Shown here piece after piece: positions 16,439-25,159 of a DNA stretch of 42,335 bases; the stretch's first letter is position 1; every line of letters begins with the position of its first letter. The notes under the pieces are model-generated. The model did no database searches and was not told where the DNA came from. It saw only the letters and a program-made list of their open reading frames with translations. The position numbers and the translations under genes were made by a program. The stretch covers positions 1-42,335 of the forward strand of contig JAIRPD010000132.1 of assembly GCA_031257195.1 (NCBI GenBank), read 5' to 3'. The DNA is from Treponema sp. (lineage in GTDB: Bacteria; Spirochaetota; Spirochaetia; Treponematales; Breznakiellaceae).

Positions 16439-16810
16439 ATGGTCCAGGTAGAAACCTTTCTGAATGTGGCCGATAACTCCGGGGCCAAGATCGTTCAATG
16501 CATCAAGGTCCTGGGGGGATCCAAGCGCAAGTACGCGAGTATTGGGGATATTATCGTGGTGGCGGTGAAGGACGCCCTGCCCACCTCCACGGTGAAGAAA
16601 GGCTCGGTGGAAAAGGCGGTCATTGTGCGGGTTCACAAGGAATATCGCCGCCCCGATGGAACCTATATCCGCTTTGACGATAACGCTTGCGTGCTTATCG
16701 ACGCGGCTCGTAATCCCAAGGGCAAGCGGGTGTTTGGGCCGGTAGCCCGGGAACTCCGGGAAAAGGCGGATTTTATGAAGATAGTATCCCTGGCCCCGGA
16801 AGTTTTGTAA
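16439..16810 (+). CDS. rplN: 50S ribosomal protein L14
   Basis: L14, 123 residues, at the subunit interface where it forms bridges and receives RsfS. The chain starts [20 protein letters not shown] and has [20 protein letters not shown] near the middle. The frame is open far upstream, but the ATG at 16439 has a strong AGGAGAG and gives the usual length. rplX follows after 19 bases. Confidence 0.97.
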   Translation: MVQVETFLNVADNSGAKIVQCIKVLGGSKRKYASIGDIIVVAVKDALPTSTVKKGSVEKAVIVRVHKEYRRPDGTYIRFDDNACVLIDAARNPKGKRVFGPVARELREKADFMKIVSLAPEVL

Positions 16811-16829
16811 AAGGCGGTTGTAAGAAATT

Positions 16830-17171
16830 ATGACAGTGGCGCGTAAGTTTAAGATACGGAAAGAAGACACGGTGGAAATTATCGCCGGCAAGAGCAAGGG
16901 AAAGCGGGGGCGGATCCTCAAGATCCTCCGGGACAAAGACCGGGTGGTGGTGGAAGGGCATAACATGGTTAAAAAAGCCCAGAAACGCCGGAGTCAGCAG
17001 GACCGGGGGGGAATCGTGGAAATTGAGGCGGCAATCCACGCCTCCAACGTGATGATTGTCTGTAAAAAATGCGGACCCACCCGGATCGGCTACAAGTTTG
17101 GCGACAAGGACGCCAGGACGGGCAAGCCCGCCAAGATCAGGGTGTGTAAAAAGTGCGGGGAGGCGCTGTAA
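16830..17171 (+). CDS. rplX: 50S ribosomal protein L24, with CxxC pairs
   Basis: L24, 113 residues, an assembly initiator with a KOW motif ([20 protein letters not shown]). The C-terminal part carries two CxxC pairs (CKKCG at about residue 77 and CKKCGEAL at the end), so this L24 probably binds zinc, as in some other phyla; E. coli L24 lacks both. Its TAA shares one base with the rplE ATG (TAATG). Confidence 0.95.
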   Translation: MTVARKFKIRKEDTVEIIAGKSKGKRGRILKILRDKDRVVVEGHNMVKKAQKRRSQQDRGGIVEIEAAIHASNVMIVCKKCGPTRIGYKFGDKDARTGKPAKIRVCKKCGEAL

Positions 17172-17722
17172 TGGGCAAGTACGAGCCGCGGCTTAAGAAG
17201 ATCTACCGTGAACAGATCGCGCCGGAGCTGTTCAAGGAGTTTAGCTATAAGTCCCCCATGCAGATCCCCCGGCTGGAAAAGATCGTGGTCAGCATGGGCG
17301 TGGGAGAGGCGTTGCAGAACAAGAAGCTCCTGGACGCGGCTATAGATGATCTGACCCTGATTACCGGGCAGAAGGCCGTAAAGACCAAGGCCAAGAAGAG
17401 CATCGCTAACTTTAAGATCAGGGCCGGCCAGGAGATTGGCGCCAGGGTAACCCTCCGGGGGGCGATGATGTACGAGTTCCTGGACCGGTTGGTGAATGTG
17501 GCCCTGCCGCGGGTCAAGGACTTTCGGGGGGTGAATCAAAACGCCTTCGACGGCCACGGTAACTATTCCCTGGGAATCACCGAGCAGATCATCTTTCCGG
17601 AGATTGACTTTGATAAGATTGAAAAGGTTACGGGACTTAATGTGGTGATCGTCACCACCGCCCGGACCGACGCGGAGGCTAAGGCCTTCCTCGCCAAATT
17701 CGGCATGCCTTTTAGGAAGTGA
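17171..17722 (+). CDS. rplE: 50S ribosomal protein L5
   Basis: L5, 183 residues, binds 5S rRNA and contacts P-site t[23 protein letters not shown], the [20 protein letters not shown] end and [16 protein letters not shown] identify it. The ATG at 17171, overlapping the rplX stop, fits the family start better than a frame extension 18 bases upstream. Confidence 0.97.
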   Translation: MGKYEPRLKKIYREQIAPELFKEFSYKSPMQIPRLEKIVVSMGVGEALQNKKLLDAAIDDLTLITGQKAVKTKAKKSIANFKIRAGQEIGARVTLRGAMMYEFLDRLVNVALPRVKDFRGVNQNAFDGHGNYSLGITEQIIFPEIDFDKIEKVTGLNVVIVTTARTDAEAKAFLAKFGMPFRK

Positions 17723-17729
17723 GGTATTC

Positions 17730-17915
17730 ATGGCAAGAAAAGCGATGATTATAAAGGCGCTACGGACGCCTAAATATAAAACAAGGAAGGTAAACCGCTG
17801 CCGGATCTGCGGCCGGGCCAGGGGTTACCTTCGTAAATTTGAGATGTGCCGCCTTTGTTTCCGCAAGCTGGCAAGCGAGGGACTTATTCCAGGCGTCACT
17901 AAATCTAGCTGGTAG
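17730..17915 (+). CDS. rpsN: 30S ribosomal protein S14, zinc-binding type
   Basis: S14 of the short (type Z) form, 61 residues, in the 30S head. Two CxxC pairs (CRICG and CRLC) form the zinc ribbon, and the end [11 protein letters not shown] is diagnostic. It lies seven bases after rplE and nine before rpsH, the standard spc order. Confidence 0.96.
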   Translation: MARKAMIIKALRTPKYKTRKVNRCRICGRARGYLRKFEMCRLCFRKLASEGLIPGVTKSSW

Positions 17916-17924
17916 GAGAGAAGG

Positions 17925-18323
17925 ATGAGCGTTTCTGATCCCGTGGCGGATATGCTGACCAAAATCCGTAATGCCGGAATGGCAAAGCATGAAAAGGTTG
18001 ATATTCCTACCTCAAAATTAAAGCTTGAGATCGTCAAGATCTTAAAGACCGAAGGGTATATCAAGAATTTTAAAAAGGTGAGTCAGGAAGGGAGCAATAC
18101 GATCCGGGTATTTCTTAAGTATGACGATGCCGCCGGGCCGGTGATCCACGGCATTGAAAAGGTCAGTAAGCCGGGCCGCCGGGTGTATACGGGGTATCAG
18201 AATATGCCCCGGGTTTTTAACGGTTACGGCACCTTGATCGTTTCCACTTCCAAGGGAGTAACCACCGGAAAAAAGGCCGCCAAAGACAAAGTGGGCGGCG
18301 AGATCATTTGTACCGTTTGGTAG
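17925..18323 (+). CDS. rpsH: 30S ribosomal protein S8
   Basis: S8, 132 residues, binds the central domain of 16S rRNA and in E. coli represses the spc operon at the L5 start. Seen: [17 protein letters not shown] at the N-terminus and [20 protein letters not shown] near the C-terminus. AGGAGAGAAGG precedes the ATG. Confidence 0.97.
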   Translation: MSVSDPVADMLTKIRNAGMAKHEKVDIPTSKLKLEIVKILKTEGYIKNFKKVSQEGSNTIRVFLKYDDAAGPVIHGIEKVSKPGRRVYTGYQNMPRVFNGYGTLIVSTSKGVTTGKKAAKDKVGGEIICTVW

Positions 18324-18332
18324 GGGTTGTGT

Positions 18333-18872
18333 ATGTCGCGTATCGGAAAAATACCGGTTAAGGTTCCCCAGGGGGTGAAGGTGAGCTTCCAGGACGGGGT
18401 GATCACCGTGGAAGGCCCCAAGGGCAGGCTTGCCCAGAAGTACCATCCGGTGATCAGCTTTGAGCCCAGGGAGGGGGAAATTGTGGTAAGCCGGGCCAAT
18501 GAGGAGAAGCAAACCAAGGCCTTCCATGGCTTGTACCGGAACCTGCTTAACAACATGGTTACGGGGGTGTCCTCCGGTTTTACCAAGGTCCTGATCATCA
18601 CCGGCGTCGGCTACCGGGCCGAGGTGCAGGGGAAGCTTCTGGTGATGAACCTGGGCTACTCCACGGAAATTTACGTGGGTATCCCCGAGGGATTAACGGT
18701 AACCGCCGAAGCTTCCGGCAAGGTAACGGTAAGCGGCATTGACAGGCAAAGGGTGGGCGAATTTGCCGCCCAGGTAAGAAAGCTCAGGCTCCCCGAACCT
18801 TATAAGGGCAAGGGTATACGCTATGAGGATGAACGGATCCGGCGTAAGGTCGGTAAATCGGGCGTTAAATAG
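18333..18872 (+). CDS. rplF: 50S ribosomal protein L6
   Basis: L6, 179 residues, near the factor-binding site, with two repeated domains. [20 protein letters not shown] and the C-terminal [20 protein letters not shown] are typical. I chose the ATG at 18333 with AGGGG upstream over a TTG six bases earlier. Nine bases separate it from rpsH and from rplR. Confidence 0.96.
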   Translation: MSRIGKIPVKVPQGVKVSFQDGVITVEGPKGRLAQKYHPVISFEPREGEIVVSRANEEKQTKAFHGLYRNLLNNMVTGVSSGFTKVLIITGVGYRAEVQGKLLVMNLGYSTEIYVGIPEGLTVTAEASGKVTVSGIDRQRVGEFAAQVRKLRLPEPYKGKGIRYEDERIRRKVGKSGVK

Positions 18873-18881
18873 GAACGGACT

Positions 18882-19244
18882 ATGCTGCGTAAGATGCTGG
18901 AAAAGGACAGAAAACGGCTTAAAAGGAAGATCCATATCAGGAAGACTCTTTCCGGGACGGGGGAACGTCCCCGGCTTAGCGTGACCCGGAGCAATAAAGC
19001 CCTGTATATGCAGGTTATTGACGATACCCAGGGTCATACCCTGGCGGCGGCCTCAACCCTGGAAAAGGAACTGCGGAACATAAAGCCCACCGTAACCGGA
19101 GCTGTCCAGTTGGGGGAGATTATGGGAAAAAGGCTTCTGGAAAAGAACATTACCACGGTGGTGTTTGACCGGAATGGTTATTTATATCACGGCCTGGTAA
19201 AAGCCATGGCCGATGGGGCCCGGAAAGCCGGGGTTAAGTTCTAG
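18882..19244 (+). CDS. rplR: 50S ribosomal protein L18
   Basis: L18, 120 residues, binds 5S rRNA with L5. An N-terminal basic segment ([20 protein letters not shown]) precedes the core [20 protein letters not shown], and [20 protein letters not shown] lies near the end. Standard spc position, eight bases before rpsE. Confidence 0.96.
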   Translation: MLRKMLEKDRKRLKRKIHIRKTLSGTGERPRLSVTRSNKALYMQVIDDTQGHTLAAASTLEKELRNIKPTVTGAVQLGEIMGKRLLEKNITTVVFDRNGYLYHGLVKAMADGARKAGVKF

Positions 19245-19252
19245 GGGGCGGA

Positions 19253-19789
19253 ATGGAGTATTCAAGAGAAGGCCGCAGGGACAGGGATAGAGACAGACGA
19301 GAGGAAAAGGACAAGGAATTTATCGAAAAGCTGGTTAAGCTTAACCGGACCGCCAAGGTGGTAAAGGGCGGCCGGCGTTTTTCCTTTTCCGCGCTTACCG
19401 TGGTGGGGGACAGGAAGGGCAGTGTGGGTTTTGGGTTTGGCAAAGCCAACGACGTGTCCGAGGCGATCCGCAAGAGCATAGAAAAGGCCAAGCGGAGCCT
19501 TATCAAGCTTCCCGTTAAAAACGGAACCATCCCCCATGAAATTCAGGGGGTGTTTAAGGCGTCCAAGGTGTACCTTAAACCGGCCTGTTCCGGCACGGGG
19601 ATCATCGCAGGCGGGCCTGTCCGGGCGATTATGGAGGCCGGGGGCGTTACCGATGTGCTGTCCAAGTCCATTGGCGCTTCCAGTCAGTACAATGTGGTTA
19701 AGGCCACTTTTGAGGGGATTGGCCGGATGATGGACGCCAGAGTTCTGGCCAAGGCCAGGGGAAAGTCCATTAAGGAATTGTGGGGTTGA
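19253..19789 (+). CDS. rpsE: 30S ribosomal protein S5
   Basis: S5, 178 residues, at the mRNA entry site, with S3 and S4. A highly charged N-terminal segment (residues 3-20, rich in Arg, Asp and Glu) precedes the double-stranded-RNA-like domain with [19 protein letters not shown]. The C-terminal domain has [19 protein letters not shown]. The charged N-terminal extension is the only unusual part. rpmD follows after 20 bases. Confidence 0.96.
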   Translation: MEYSREGRRDRDRDRREEKDKEFIEKLVKLNRTAKVVKGGRRFSFSALTVVGDRKGSVGFGFGKANDVSEAIRKSIEKAKRSLIKLPVKNGTIPHEIQGVFKASKVYLKPACSGTGIIAGGPVRAIMEAGGVTDVLSKSIGASSQYNVVKATFEGIGRMMDARVLAKARGKSIKELWG

Positions 19790-19809
19790 CCCGCGGAGGC
19801 GGTTTGTGT

Positions 19810-19998
19810 ATGGCAAAGATAAAGGTAAAGCTGGTTCGGAGCGTTATAGGAAGGCCGCCTAAGCAGAGGGCCACGGTTCGTTCCCTGGGCCTGCGGAAGA
19901 TAGGTTCCAGTAATGTGTTTGAGGCGAATCCCGCCGTTTTGGGGATGGTGAAGAGGGTTTCGCATCTGGTTTCCATGGAGGACGCGCCAAATCCTTAA
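19810..19998 (+). CDS. rpmD: 50S ribosomal protein L30
   Basis: L30, 62 residues, a small 23S rRNA-binding protein. [20 protein letters not shown] and [19 protein letters not shown] fit the family. I start at the ATG at 19810; an in-frame extension of ten residues upstream has no family match. The 45-base spacer to rplO holds a hairpin. Confidence 0.93.
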   Translation: MAKIKVKLVRSVIGRPPKQRATVRSLGLRKIGSSNVFEANPAVLGMVKRVSHLVSMEDAPNP

Positions 19999-20012
19999 GG
20001 GTATTTGACGGG

Positions 20013-20030
20013 GCGGTTTTTGGAAACCGC
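20013..20030 (+). promoter_or_regulatory. Hairpin directly before the rplO ribosome binding site
   Basis: GCGGTTT-TTGG-AAACCGC is a perfect seven-base stem in the rpmD-rplO spacer. GGGAG of rplO starts at 20031, immediately after the stem. It could affect rplO translation or mRNA stability; there is no T-tract for termination. Confidence 0.4.
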
Positions 20031-20043
20031 GGGAGTAAAAGGA

Positions 20044-20529
20044 ATGCATGATTTTGATTTACACGCCCCCATCGGCGCTAATAAAAAGAAACGCGTCATA
20101 GGCCGGGGCCAGGGTTCCGGCAGGGGTACCACCGCGGGAAAGGGCAACAAGGGCCAGAAGGCCCGGTCTGGGGGGAAGACCTATGTGGGTTTTGAGGGGG
20201 GGCAGATGCCCCTGTATCGGCGCATCGCCCAGCGGGGTTTTTCCAACTATCCCTTTAAAAAGGAATTTCAGGTGGTGAATATAAGCGAGATTGAGCGGCG
20301 GTTTGAAAACGGGGAAACCGTGGACGCCGCCTCACTGATCGCCAAGGGACTGGCCAAGGGGGCCGTTCCTGTCAAGATCCTGGGGGAAGGGGAGCTGACC
20401 AAGAAACTTACCGTCAATGTCGGCGCCCTTTCGGCGTCCGCCCAGGCGAAGTTTGAAAAGGCCGGCGGGACCGTTACGGGCGCCGCGGCGGAGTCCCGGG
20501 CGGCGAAAAAAGACAAGGAACAGGAATAG
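20044..20529 (+). CDS. rplO: 50S ribosomal protein L15
   Basis: L15, 161 residues, a late assembly protein with a glycine-rich N-terminus: GRGQGSGRGTTAGKGNKGQK, then GFEGGQMPLYRRIAQRGF. An alanine- and lysine-rich tail follows the conserved part. ATG at 20044 is chosen over a TTG 39 bases upstream because MHDFDLHAP matches the expected start and GGGAG is eight bases away. secY follows after three bases. Confidence 0.95.
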   Translation: MHDFDLHAPIGANKKKRVIGRGQGSGRGTTAGKGNKGQKARSGGKTYVGFEGGQMPLYRRIAQRGFSNYPFKKEFQVVNISEIERRFENGETVDAASLIAKGLAKGAVPVKILGEGELTKKLTVNVGALSASAQAKFEKAGGTVTGAAAESRAAKKDKEQE

Positions 20530-20532
20530 GCG

Positions 20533-21864
20533 ATGGCAAATCCGCTGGTTGGTATATTCAGGGTTAAGGAACTTCGGGAGAGGATCTTTTACACCATGTT
20601 GTTGCTCCTGATCTTCCGCCTTGGGGCGGTACTTCCCATACCGGGGATCAATGTCCAGGAGCTGAACAACTTTTTCCGGTCCCAGCAGAATTCGGGGAAC
20701 GCCATAGTGGACTACCTTGACTTCTTCGCGGGGGGCGCGTTCTCCAACTTTTCCGTGTTCATGCTGGGGATCATGCCCTATATCTCCATGTCGATCATCA
20801 TGCAGCTCTTGATCATCGTCTTTCCTTCCCTTAAAAAACTTTCCCAGGAAGAGGGGGGAAGAAAGAAGATCCAGAGCTATCAGCGGATTGGTACCGTGGG
20901 GGTGTGTATTGTCCAGTCCTTCGCGGTAACCCAGTACGCCCAGTACATAGCCCGGCAGGTGGATAATTTCTTTACCATCCAGAACTTTTGGTTCTTTGCC
21001 GTCATAGCGGTTCTTACCGTAACCACCGGGACGATGTTTCTTATGTGGCTGGGGGAACAGATCACCCGGCGGGGCATAGGGAACGGTATAAGCCTCCTGA
21101 TTTTCGCCGGCATCGTGGCGCGGCTGCCCCAGGCGGTTTACGAGCTGGGCCAGCAGGTGGCCCGGGGAGAGCAGAACCCCGTGTTTGTGGCGATAGTTTT
21201 CGCGATGTTTATCGCCGTGGTGGCCCTGGTGGTTTTTGAACAGCAGGGGCAGCGGAAGATTTCCGTTCACTACGCCAAACGTATTGTGGGCCGGCGGATG
21301 TACGGCGCGCAGAATACCTACATTCCCTTTAAGATCAACCCGTCGGGGGTTATACCGGTTATTTTCGCTTCGTCGATTTTAACCTTTCCCCTGCAGATCG
21401 CCAGTACCGTGGGGGGGAACATCCCCTGGCTGGCGGCGGTGTCCCGGGCGCTGACCCCCCGGGGGCCCCTGTACAACGCGCTGTACGTGCTTTTGATCAT
21501 CTTCTTCGCGTATTTTTATACCCAGGTGAGCCTTAACCCTATAGAAATAGCCAAGAACATCCGGGAAAACGGCGGTTCCATTCCGGGGATCAGGACGGAG
21601 CGGATCGAGGAATACCTGACCCGGATCCTTAACCGCATTGTGCTACCCGGTTCGCTCTACCTGGCCTTAATCGCGGTTATCCCCACTTTTATTCAGTGGG
21701 CTTTTAAATTTCCTTCGTCCATTTCGTATCTGATGGGCGGTACCTCCCTGTTGATCCTGGTTGGGGTGGACCTGGACACTATGAGTCAGGTGGAAAGTTT
21801 GTTAAAGATGCATCACCACGAGGGGCTTACTAAAAAGGGCCGCCTCCGGGGAAGGAACCTATAA
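20533..21864 (+). CDS. secY: Preprotein translocase subunit SecY
   Basis: SecY, 443 residues, the channel of the Sec translocon in the inner membrane. The chain shows the usual ten hydrophobic segments, beginning with [20 protein letters not shown]. Family signatures include [15 protein letters not shown] and the cytoplasmic region [20 protein letters not shown]. It sits at the end of spc as usual, but adk, map and infA, which often follow, are absent and rpmJ comes next after ten bases. Confidence 0.97.
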   Translation: MANPLVGIFRVKELRERIFYTMLLLLIFRLGAVLPIPGINVQELNNFFRSQQNSGNAIVDYLDFFAGGAFSNFSVFMLGIMPYISMSIIMQLLIIVFPSLKKLSQEEGGRKKIQSYQRIGTVGVCIVQSFAVTQYAQYIARQVDNFFTIQNFWFFAVIAVLTVTTGTMFLMWLGEQITRRGIGNGISLLIFAGIVARLPQAVYELGQQVARGEQNPVFVAIVFAMFIAVVALVVFEQQGQRKISVHYAKRIVGRRMYGAQNTYIPFKINPSGVIPVIFASSILTFPLQIASTVGGNIPWLAAVSRALTPRGPLYNALYVLLIIFFAYFYTQVSLNPIEIAKNIRENGGSIPGIRTERIEEYLTRILNRIVLPGSLYLALIAVIPTFIQWAFKFPSSISYLMGGTSLLILVGVDLDTMSQVESLLKMHHHEGLTKKGRLRGRNL

Positions 21865-21874
21865 GGAGCTGCCA

Positions 21875-21988
21875 ATGAAAGTGCGGACCAGTGTTAAACC
21901 AATCTGCGATAAGTGTAAGGTGATCAAGCGGAACGGAATAATCCGTATTATTTGCCAGAACCCCAAACACAAGCAGAAGCAAGGATAA
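21875..21988 (+). CDS. rpmJ: 50S ribosomal protein L36
   Basis: L36, 37 residues, read directly from the sequence between secY and rpsM. It starts [20 protein letters not shown] and ends [11 protein letters not shown]. The zinc ligands Cys-x2-Cys, Cys and His are all present (the zinc-binding form). AAGGAG lies upstream of the ATG, and rpsM follows after nine bases. Confidence 0.95.
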   Translation: MKVRTSVKPICDKCKVIKRNGIIRIICQNPKHKQKQG

Positions 21989-21997
21989 GGAGAGGAC

Positions 21998-22363
21998 ATG
22001 GCACGGATAGCGGGGATCGATCTCCCCAACAAGCACGTTAATATCGCGCTGACCTATATCTTTGGCATAGGCCGGTCCAGCGCCGATGAGATCTGCCAAA
22101 AGGCCAAGATCGATCCCCTAAGGCTTATCAATGATCTTTCCCAGGAGGAGCTTAACGCCCTTCGTCATCTGATTGAGAATGATTATAAAGTAGAGGGGCG
22201 CCTCCGTACCGAGGTAGCCTTGAACATCAAGCGGCTTATGGATATAGGCTGTTACCGGGGGCTTCGGCACCGCAAGGGCCTTCCTTTGCGGGGGCAGAGG
22301 ACCCGGACTAACGCCCGTACCCGTAAGGGCAAAAAGAAAACCGTGGCCGGTAAGAAGAAGTAG
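21998..22363 (+). CDS. rpsM: 30S ribosomal protein S13
   Basis: S13, 121 residues, top of the 30S head, contacting P-site tRNA and bridging to L5. [20 protein letters not shown] and the C-terminal basic tail [20 protein letters not shown] are typical. First gene of the alpha operon section. GGAGAGG precedes the ATG. Confidence 0.97.
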   Translation: MARIAGIDLPNKHVNIALTYIFGIGRSSADEICQKAKIDPLRLINDLSQEELNALRHLIENDYKVEGRLRTEVALNIKRLMDIGCYRGLRHRKGLPLRGQRTRTNARTRKGKKKTVAGKKK

Positions 22364-22372
22364 GAGGATCGG

Positions 22373-22765
22373 GTGGCTGCTGCTGCTAAGAACGCTAAAA
22401 AGAAGAAAGAAAAGAAGTCGGTATATGAGGGAAACGTATACATCCAGGCTACGTTTAACAATACCATTGTGACGATTACCGACCTCATGGGCAACGCTGT
22501 TTCCTGGGCAAGTTCCGGGGGACTGGGCTTTAGGGGCGCGAAAAAATCCACCCCCTTCGCCGCTCAGACGGTAACGGAAACCGCGGCGCAGAAGGCCCTT
22601 CAAGTGGGGCTTAGGGAAGTTCATGTGTATGTTAAGGGGCCCGGCATAGGCCGGGAGTCCGCCATCAGGCAGCTTGGCGCGCTCGGCATTAAGGTAAAGT
22701 CAATCAACGATGTTACCCCTATTCCCCATAACGGCTGCCGGCCGCGCAAGACCCGCCGCATATAA
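22373..22765 (+). CDS. rpsK: 30S ribosomal protein S11
   Basis: S11, 130 residues, on the 30S platform near the E site. GTG start with AGGAG upstream. An N-terminal Ala/Lys-rich stretch precedes [20 protein letters not shown], and [11 protein letters not shown] closes the chain. Nine bases after rpsM and 20 before rpsD. Confidence 0.97.
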   Translation: MAAAAKNAKKKKEKKSVYEGNVYIQATFNNTIVTITDLMGNAVSWASSGGLGFRGAKKSTPFAAQTVTETAAQKALQVGLREVHVYVKGPGIGRESAIRQLGALGIKVKSINDVTPIPHNGCRPRKTRRI

Positions 22766-22785
22766 GGACATGGAAGGAGAAACGG

Positions 22786-23421
22786 ATGGCTAGATATACA
22801 GGTCCTGTGTGCCGCCTGTGCCGGGCGGAGGGTAAAAAGCTTATGCTTAAGGGGGATCGTTGCAGGAGCGACAAGTGCGCGATTAACAAAAAGCGCCCCG
22901 CCCCGGGGAAGGATCCCAAGGGACGGCAGGGAAAGCGGAGTGACTACGGCATTCAGCTGCGGGAAAAGCAGAAGCTGCGGCGGATTTACGGTATGCAGGA
23001 AAAACAGTTTAACCTCTTTTTCCAGCGGGCCCTGCGGATGGCGGGCATTACCGGCGAAAACCTCTTTGTCCTGTTGGAAAGACGGATTGACAACGTGGTG
23101 TACCGGCTCCGGTTCGCCGCTTCCAGAAGCCAGGCCCGGCAGCTTGTTCTTCACGGTCACGTGCGGATCAATGGAAAACGGGTAAGCGTTCCCTCTTACC
23201 TGGTCAGGCCGGAAGATGAGGTTGAGATTAAGGAAGGGAGTAAAAGCCTGGTGGTTATTAAAGAAGCCTTAAAGGAATTCGGCAAGTCCGGGGTTATGCC
23301 CTGGCTTCAGCTGGATCCCGACGCGATGAAGGGTAAGTTCCTTGCCGCTCCCAGGCGAAGCGACATCACCGATCTGGCGGACATCAAGGAACAGATGATC
23401 GTCGAATACTATTCTAAATAA
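22786..23421 (+). CDS. rpsD: 30S ribosomal protein S4, zinc-binding type
   Basis: S4, 211 residues, a primary 16S binder. The N-terminus has four cysteines (CRLC and CRSDKC, residues 9-31), the zinc-binding form. An S4 RNA-binding domain follows (RQLVLHGHVRINGKRVSVPS). In E. coli S4 represses the alpha operon. It lies between rpsK and rpoA, an order my memory of T. pallidum does not share, so it may distinguish this lineage. Confidence 0.96.
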   Translation: MARYTGPVCRLCRAEGKKLMLKGDRCRSDKCAINKKRPAPGKDPKGRQGKRSDYGIQLREKQKLRRIYGMQEKQFNLFFQRALRMAGITGENLFVLLERRIDNVVYRLRFAASRSQARQLVLHGHVRINGKRVSVPSYLVRPEDEVEIKEGSKSLVVIKEALKEFGKSGVMPWLQLDPDAMKGKFLAAPRRSDITDLADIKEQMIVEYYSK

Positions 23422-23430
23422 GGAGGCCCC

Positions 23431-24498
23431 ATGGCCCGTAAGAATCTGCTTAAGGGATTCAAGCGCCCCAAAGGCATTACCTTTGAACACGGCGAACTCA
23501 GGCCGAGTTACGGTAAATTTATCGCCGCTCCCTTTGAACCGGGTTTTGGAACCACCGTGGGCAATACCCTGCGGCGGGTGCTTCTTTCCTCGATTCAGGG
23601 ATACGCCATTACGGCGGTTAAGATTACCTCCTACAACGCTGATGGGAATCCCCATGTGGTGTCCAGCGAATTTGAGACCATTCCCAACATCGTGGAAGAC
23701 ACCCTGGAGGTGATCAACAACCTCAAACAGATCCGGCTGCGCCTGCCCGCGGATATGGAGCAAAACGTTATCCTCTATGAGTGGGCCGGAAGGCGGGACA
23801 TAAAGAGCGATGACTTTGAGAGGGAAGGGCAGGTAGAAATACTCAGCGTGGGAACGCACATTATGACCCTGATGGACAACGCCCGGGTGGAACTGGAAAT
23901 TCAGATTGATCTGGGCCGGGGTTATGTGCCTTCGGAAGTGAACGAGCGTTATGTGGATGTGATTGGTACCATACCAATGGACGCGATTTTTTCCCCGGTA
24001 AAAAAAGTTAAGTACACCGTGGAACCTGTCAGGGTGGGGCAGCGCAGCGATTATGACAAGCTGGTTTTGGAGGTGTGGACCGACGGCACGGTTAAGCCCG
24101 ATGATACCCTGGCGGAGGCGGCGAAGATAGTCAAAGATCATTTTTCTGTTTTCATCAACTTTGACGAGAACAGCCTGGGGGTGGAACTGGACGACGACCC
24201 GGACGACGACCGGGTCCGGCAGATCCTGAGTACCCCGGTGGAGGAGCTGGAACTTTCCGTCCGGTCCTCGAACTGTCTTAAGAACGCCAATATTAAGACC
24301 ATTGGGGAACTGACCCGGAAGACCGAAGATGACATCGCCAAAACACGGAATTTCGGCAAAAAGTCCCTTCAGGAGATAAAGGAAAAACTGAAGGAGTGGA
24401 ACTTAAACTTGGGGATCACCGATGTGAATGTGCTGAGAAACGCGGTAAAAATTACCTCCCAGAAGGAAGAAGAAAAGGAAGGCGAAGATGAAGCATAA
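23431..24498 (+). CDS. rpoA: RNA polymerase subunit alpha
   Basis: RpoA, 355 residues. The N-terminal dimerisation domain (to about 250) contains [20 protein letters not shown]. The C-terminal domain (about 268-335) has [20 protein letters not shown] and [12 protein letters not shown], so the arginine and asparagine that contact UP elements in E. coli are kept. A short acidic tail follows. AGGAGG precedes the ATG. Its last 11 bases overlap rplQ in another frame, tighter than usual. Confidence 0.97.
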   Translation: MARKNLLKGFKRPKGITFEHGELRPSYGKFIAAPFEPGFGTTVGNTLRRVLLSSIQGYAITAVKITSYNADGNPHVVSSEFETIPNIVEDTLEVINNLKQIRLRLPADMEQNVILYEWAGRRDIKSDDFEREGQVEILSVGTHIMTLMDNARVELEIQIDLGRGYVPSEVNERYVDVIGTIPMDAIFSPVKKVKYTVEPVRVGQRSDYDKLVLEVWTDGTVKPDDTLAEAAKIVKDHFSVFINFDENSLGVELDDDPDDDRVRQILSTPVEELELSVRSSNCLKNANIKTIGELTRKTEDDIAKTRNFGKKSLQEIKEKLKEWNLNLGITDVNVLRNAVKITSQKEEEKEGEDEA

Positions 24499-24949
24499 AA
24501 GAGGCTTTAACCCCCTGGAACGGATGTCCGCTCACAGGAAAGCCCTGCACCGCAACATGGTAACCTCTTTGTTCCGGCACGAACGGATTAAAACCACCAA
24601 GACCAAGGCGCTGGCGGTCCGGCGGACGGCGGAAAAGCTGATTACCCGGGCCAAGACCGATTCGGTTCACAACCGGCGTATCGCTTCCGGCCGGCTGTAT
24701 GACGAGGGGGTGGTGGCCAAGCTTTTTACCAGCATAGGCCCCCGGATGAAAGACAGGGCCGGCGGCTATACCCGGATCATCAAACTGGGGGAACGGTCCG
24801 GGGACGCTTCGGAAATTGTGATCCTGGAACTGGTGGATTATGTCCTTAAAACCGGCGAGGAAAAGGACAAAAAAGCCAAAAAGGCCGGGAAAGCGGAAAA
24901 GGCCGAGAAGAAAACCGCCGGAAAACCGGCCAAAAAGGAAAAGGATTAA
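24488..24949 (+). CDS. rplQ: 50S ribosomal protein L17
   Basis: L17, 153 residues, at the tunnel exit. The first 115 residues are typical: [20 protein letters not shown], then [19 protein letters not shown]. About 35 extra residues at the C-terminus are repetitive Lys/Ala/Glu ([15 protein letters not shown]), a low-complexity tail absent from E. coli L17. The start lies inside the end of rpoA, preceded by GGAAGG. Confidence 0.96.
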   Translation: MKHKRGFNPLERMSAHRKALHRNMVTSLFRHERIKTTKTKALAVRRTAEKLITRAKTDSVHNRRIASGRLYDEGVVAKLFTSIGPRMKDRAGGYTRIIKLGERSGDASEIVILELVDYVLKTGEEKDKKAKKAGKAEKAEKKTAGKPAKKEKD

Positions 24950-24952
24950 GGT

Positions 24953-25135
24953 ATGTCTAAAGCGCACAGGGGCAAGGGATTACGGGAACTGACGGCCAGG
25001 GGAAGGGGGGCCTGTCCGCTCTGCAAACGGGAAAGCGTTAAAGTCCTTTACGAGCTTGAGGCGGAGGGCAATAAAATGAAGGTCTGCAAAACCTGTAAAG
25101 CCGCGGCGGCCCACGGGAAGAAAAGCGTCTCGTAA
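24953..25135 (+). CDS. Orphan zinc-ribbon protein after rplQ (60 aa)
   Basis: A 60-residue basic protein with two CxxC pairs (Cys21, Cys24, Cys45, Cys48) on either side of a short beta segment (KVLYELEAEGNKMKVC), i.e. a zinc ribbon. The N-terminus (SKAHRGKGLRELTARGRG) is rich in Arg, Lys and Gly, as in rRNA-binding proteins. It begins three bases after the rplQ stop and closes the supercluster, so it is cotranscribed with ribosomal genes. I recall similar small proteins after rplQ in other treponemes but know of no assigned function. A ribosome- or RNA polymerase-associated role is inference. Confidence 0.75.
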   Translation: MSKAHRGKGLRELTARGRGACPLCKRESVKVLYELEAEGNKMKVCKTCKAAAAHGKKSVS

Positions 25136-25159
25136 TTCAGTGAGGGGACGTTATCTCCA

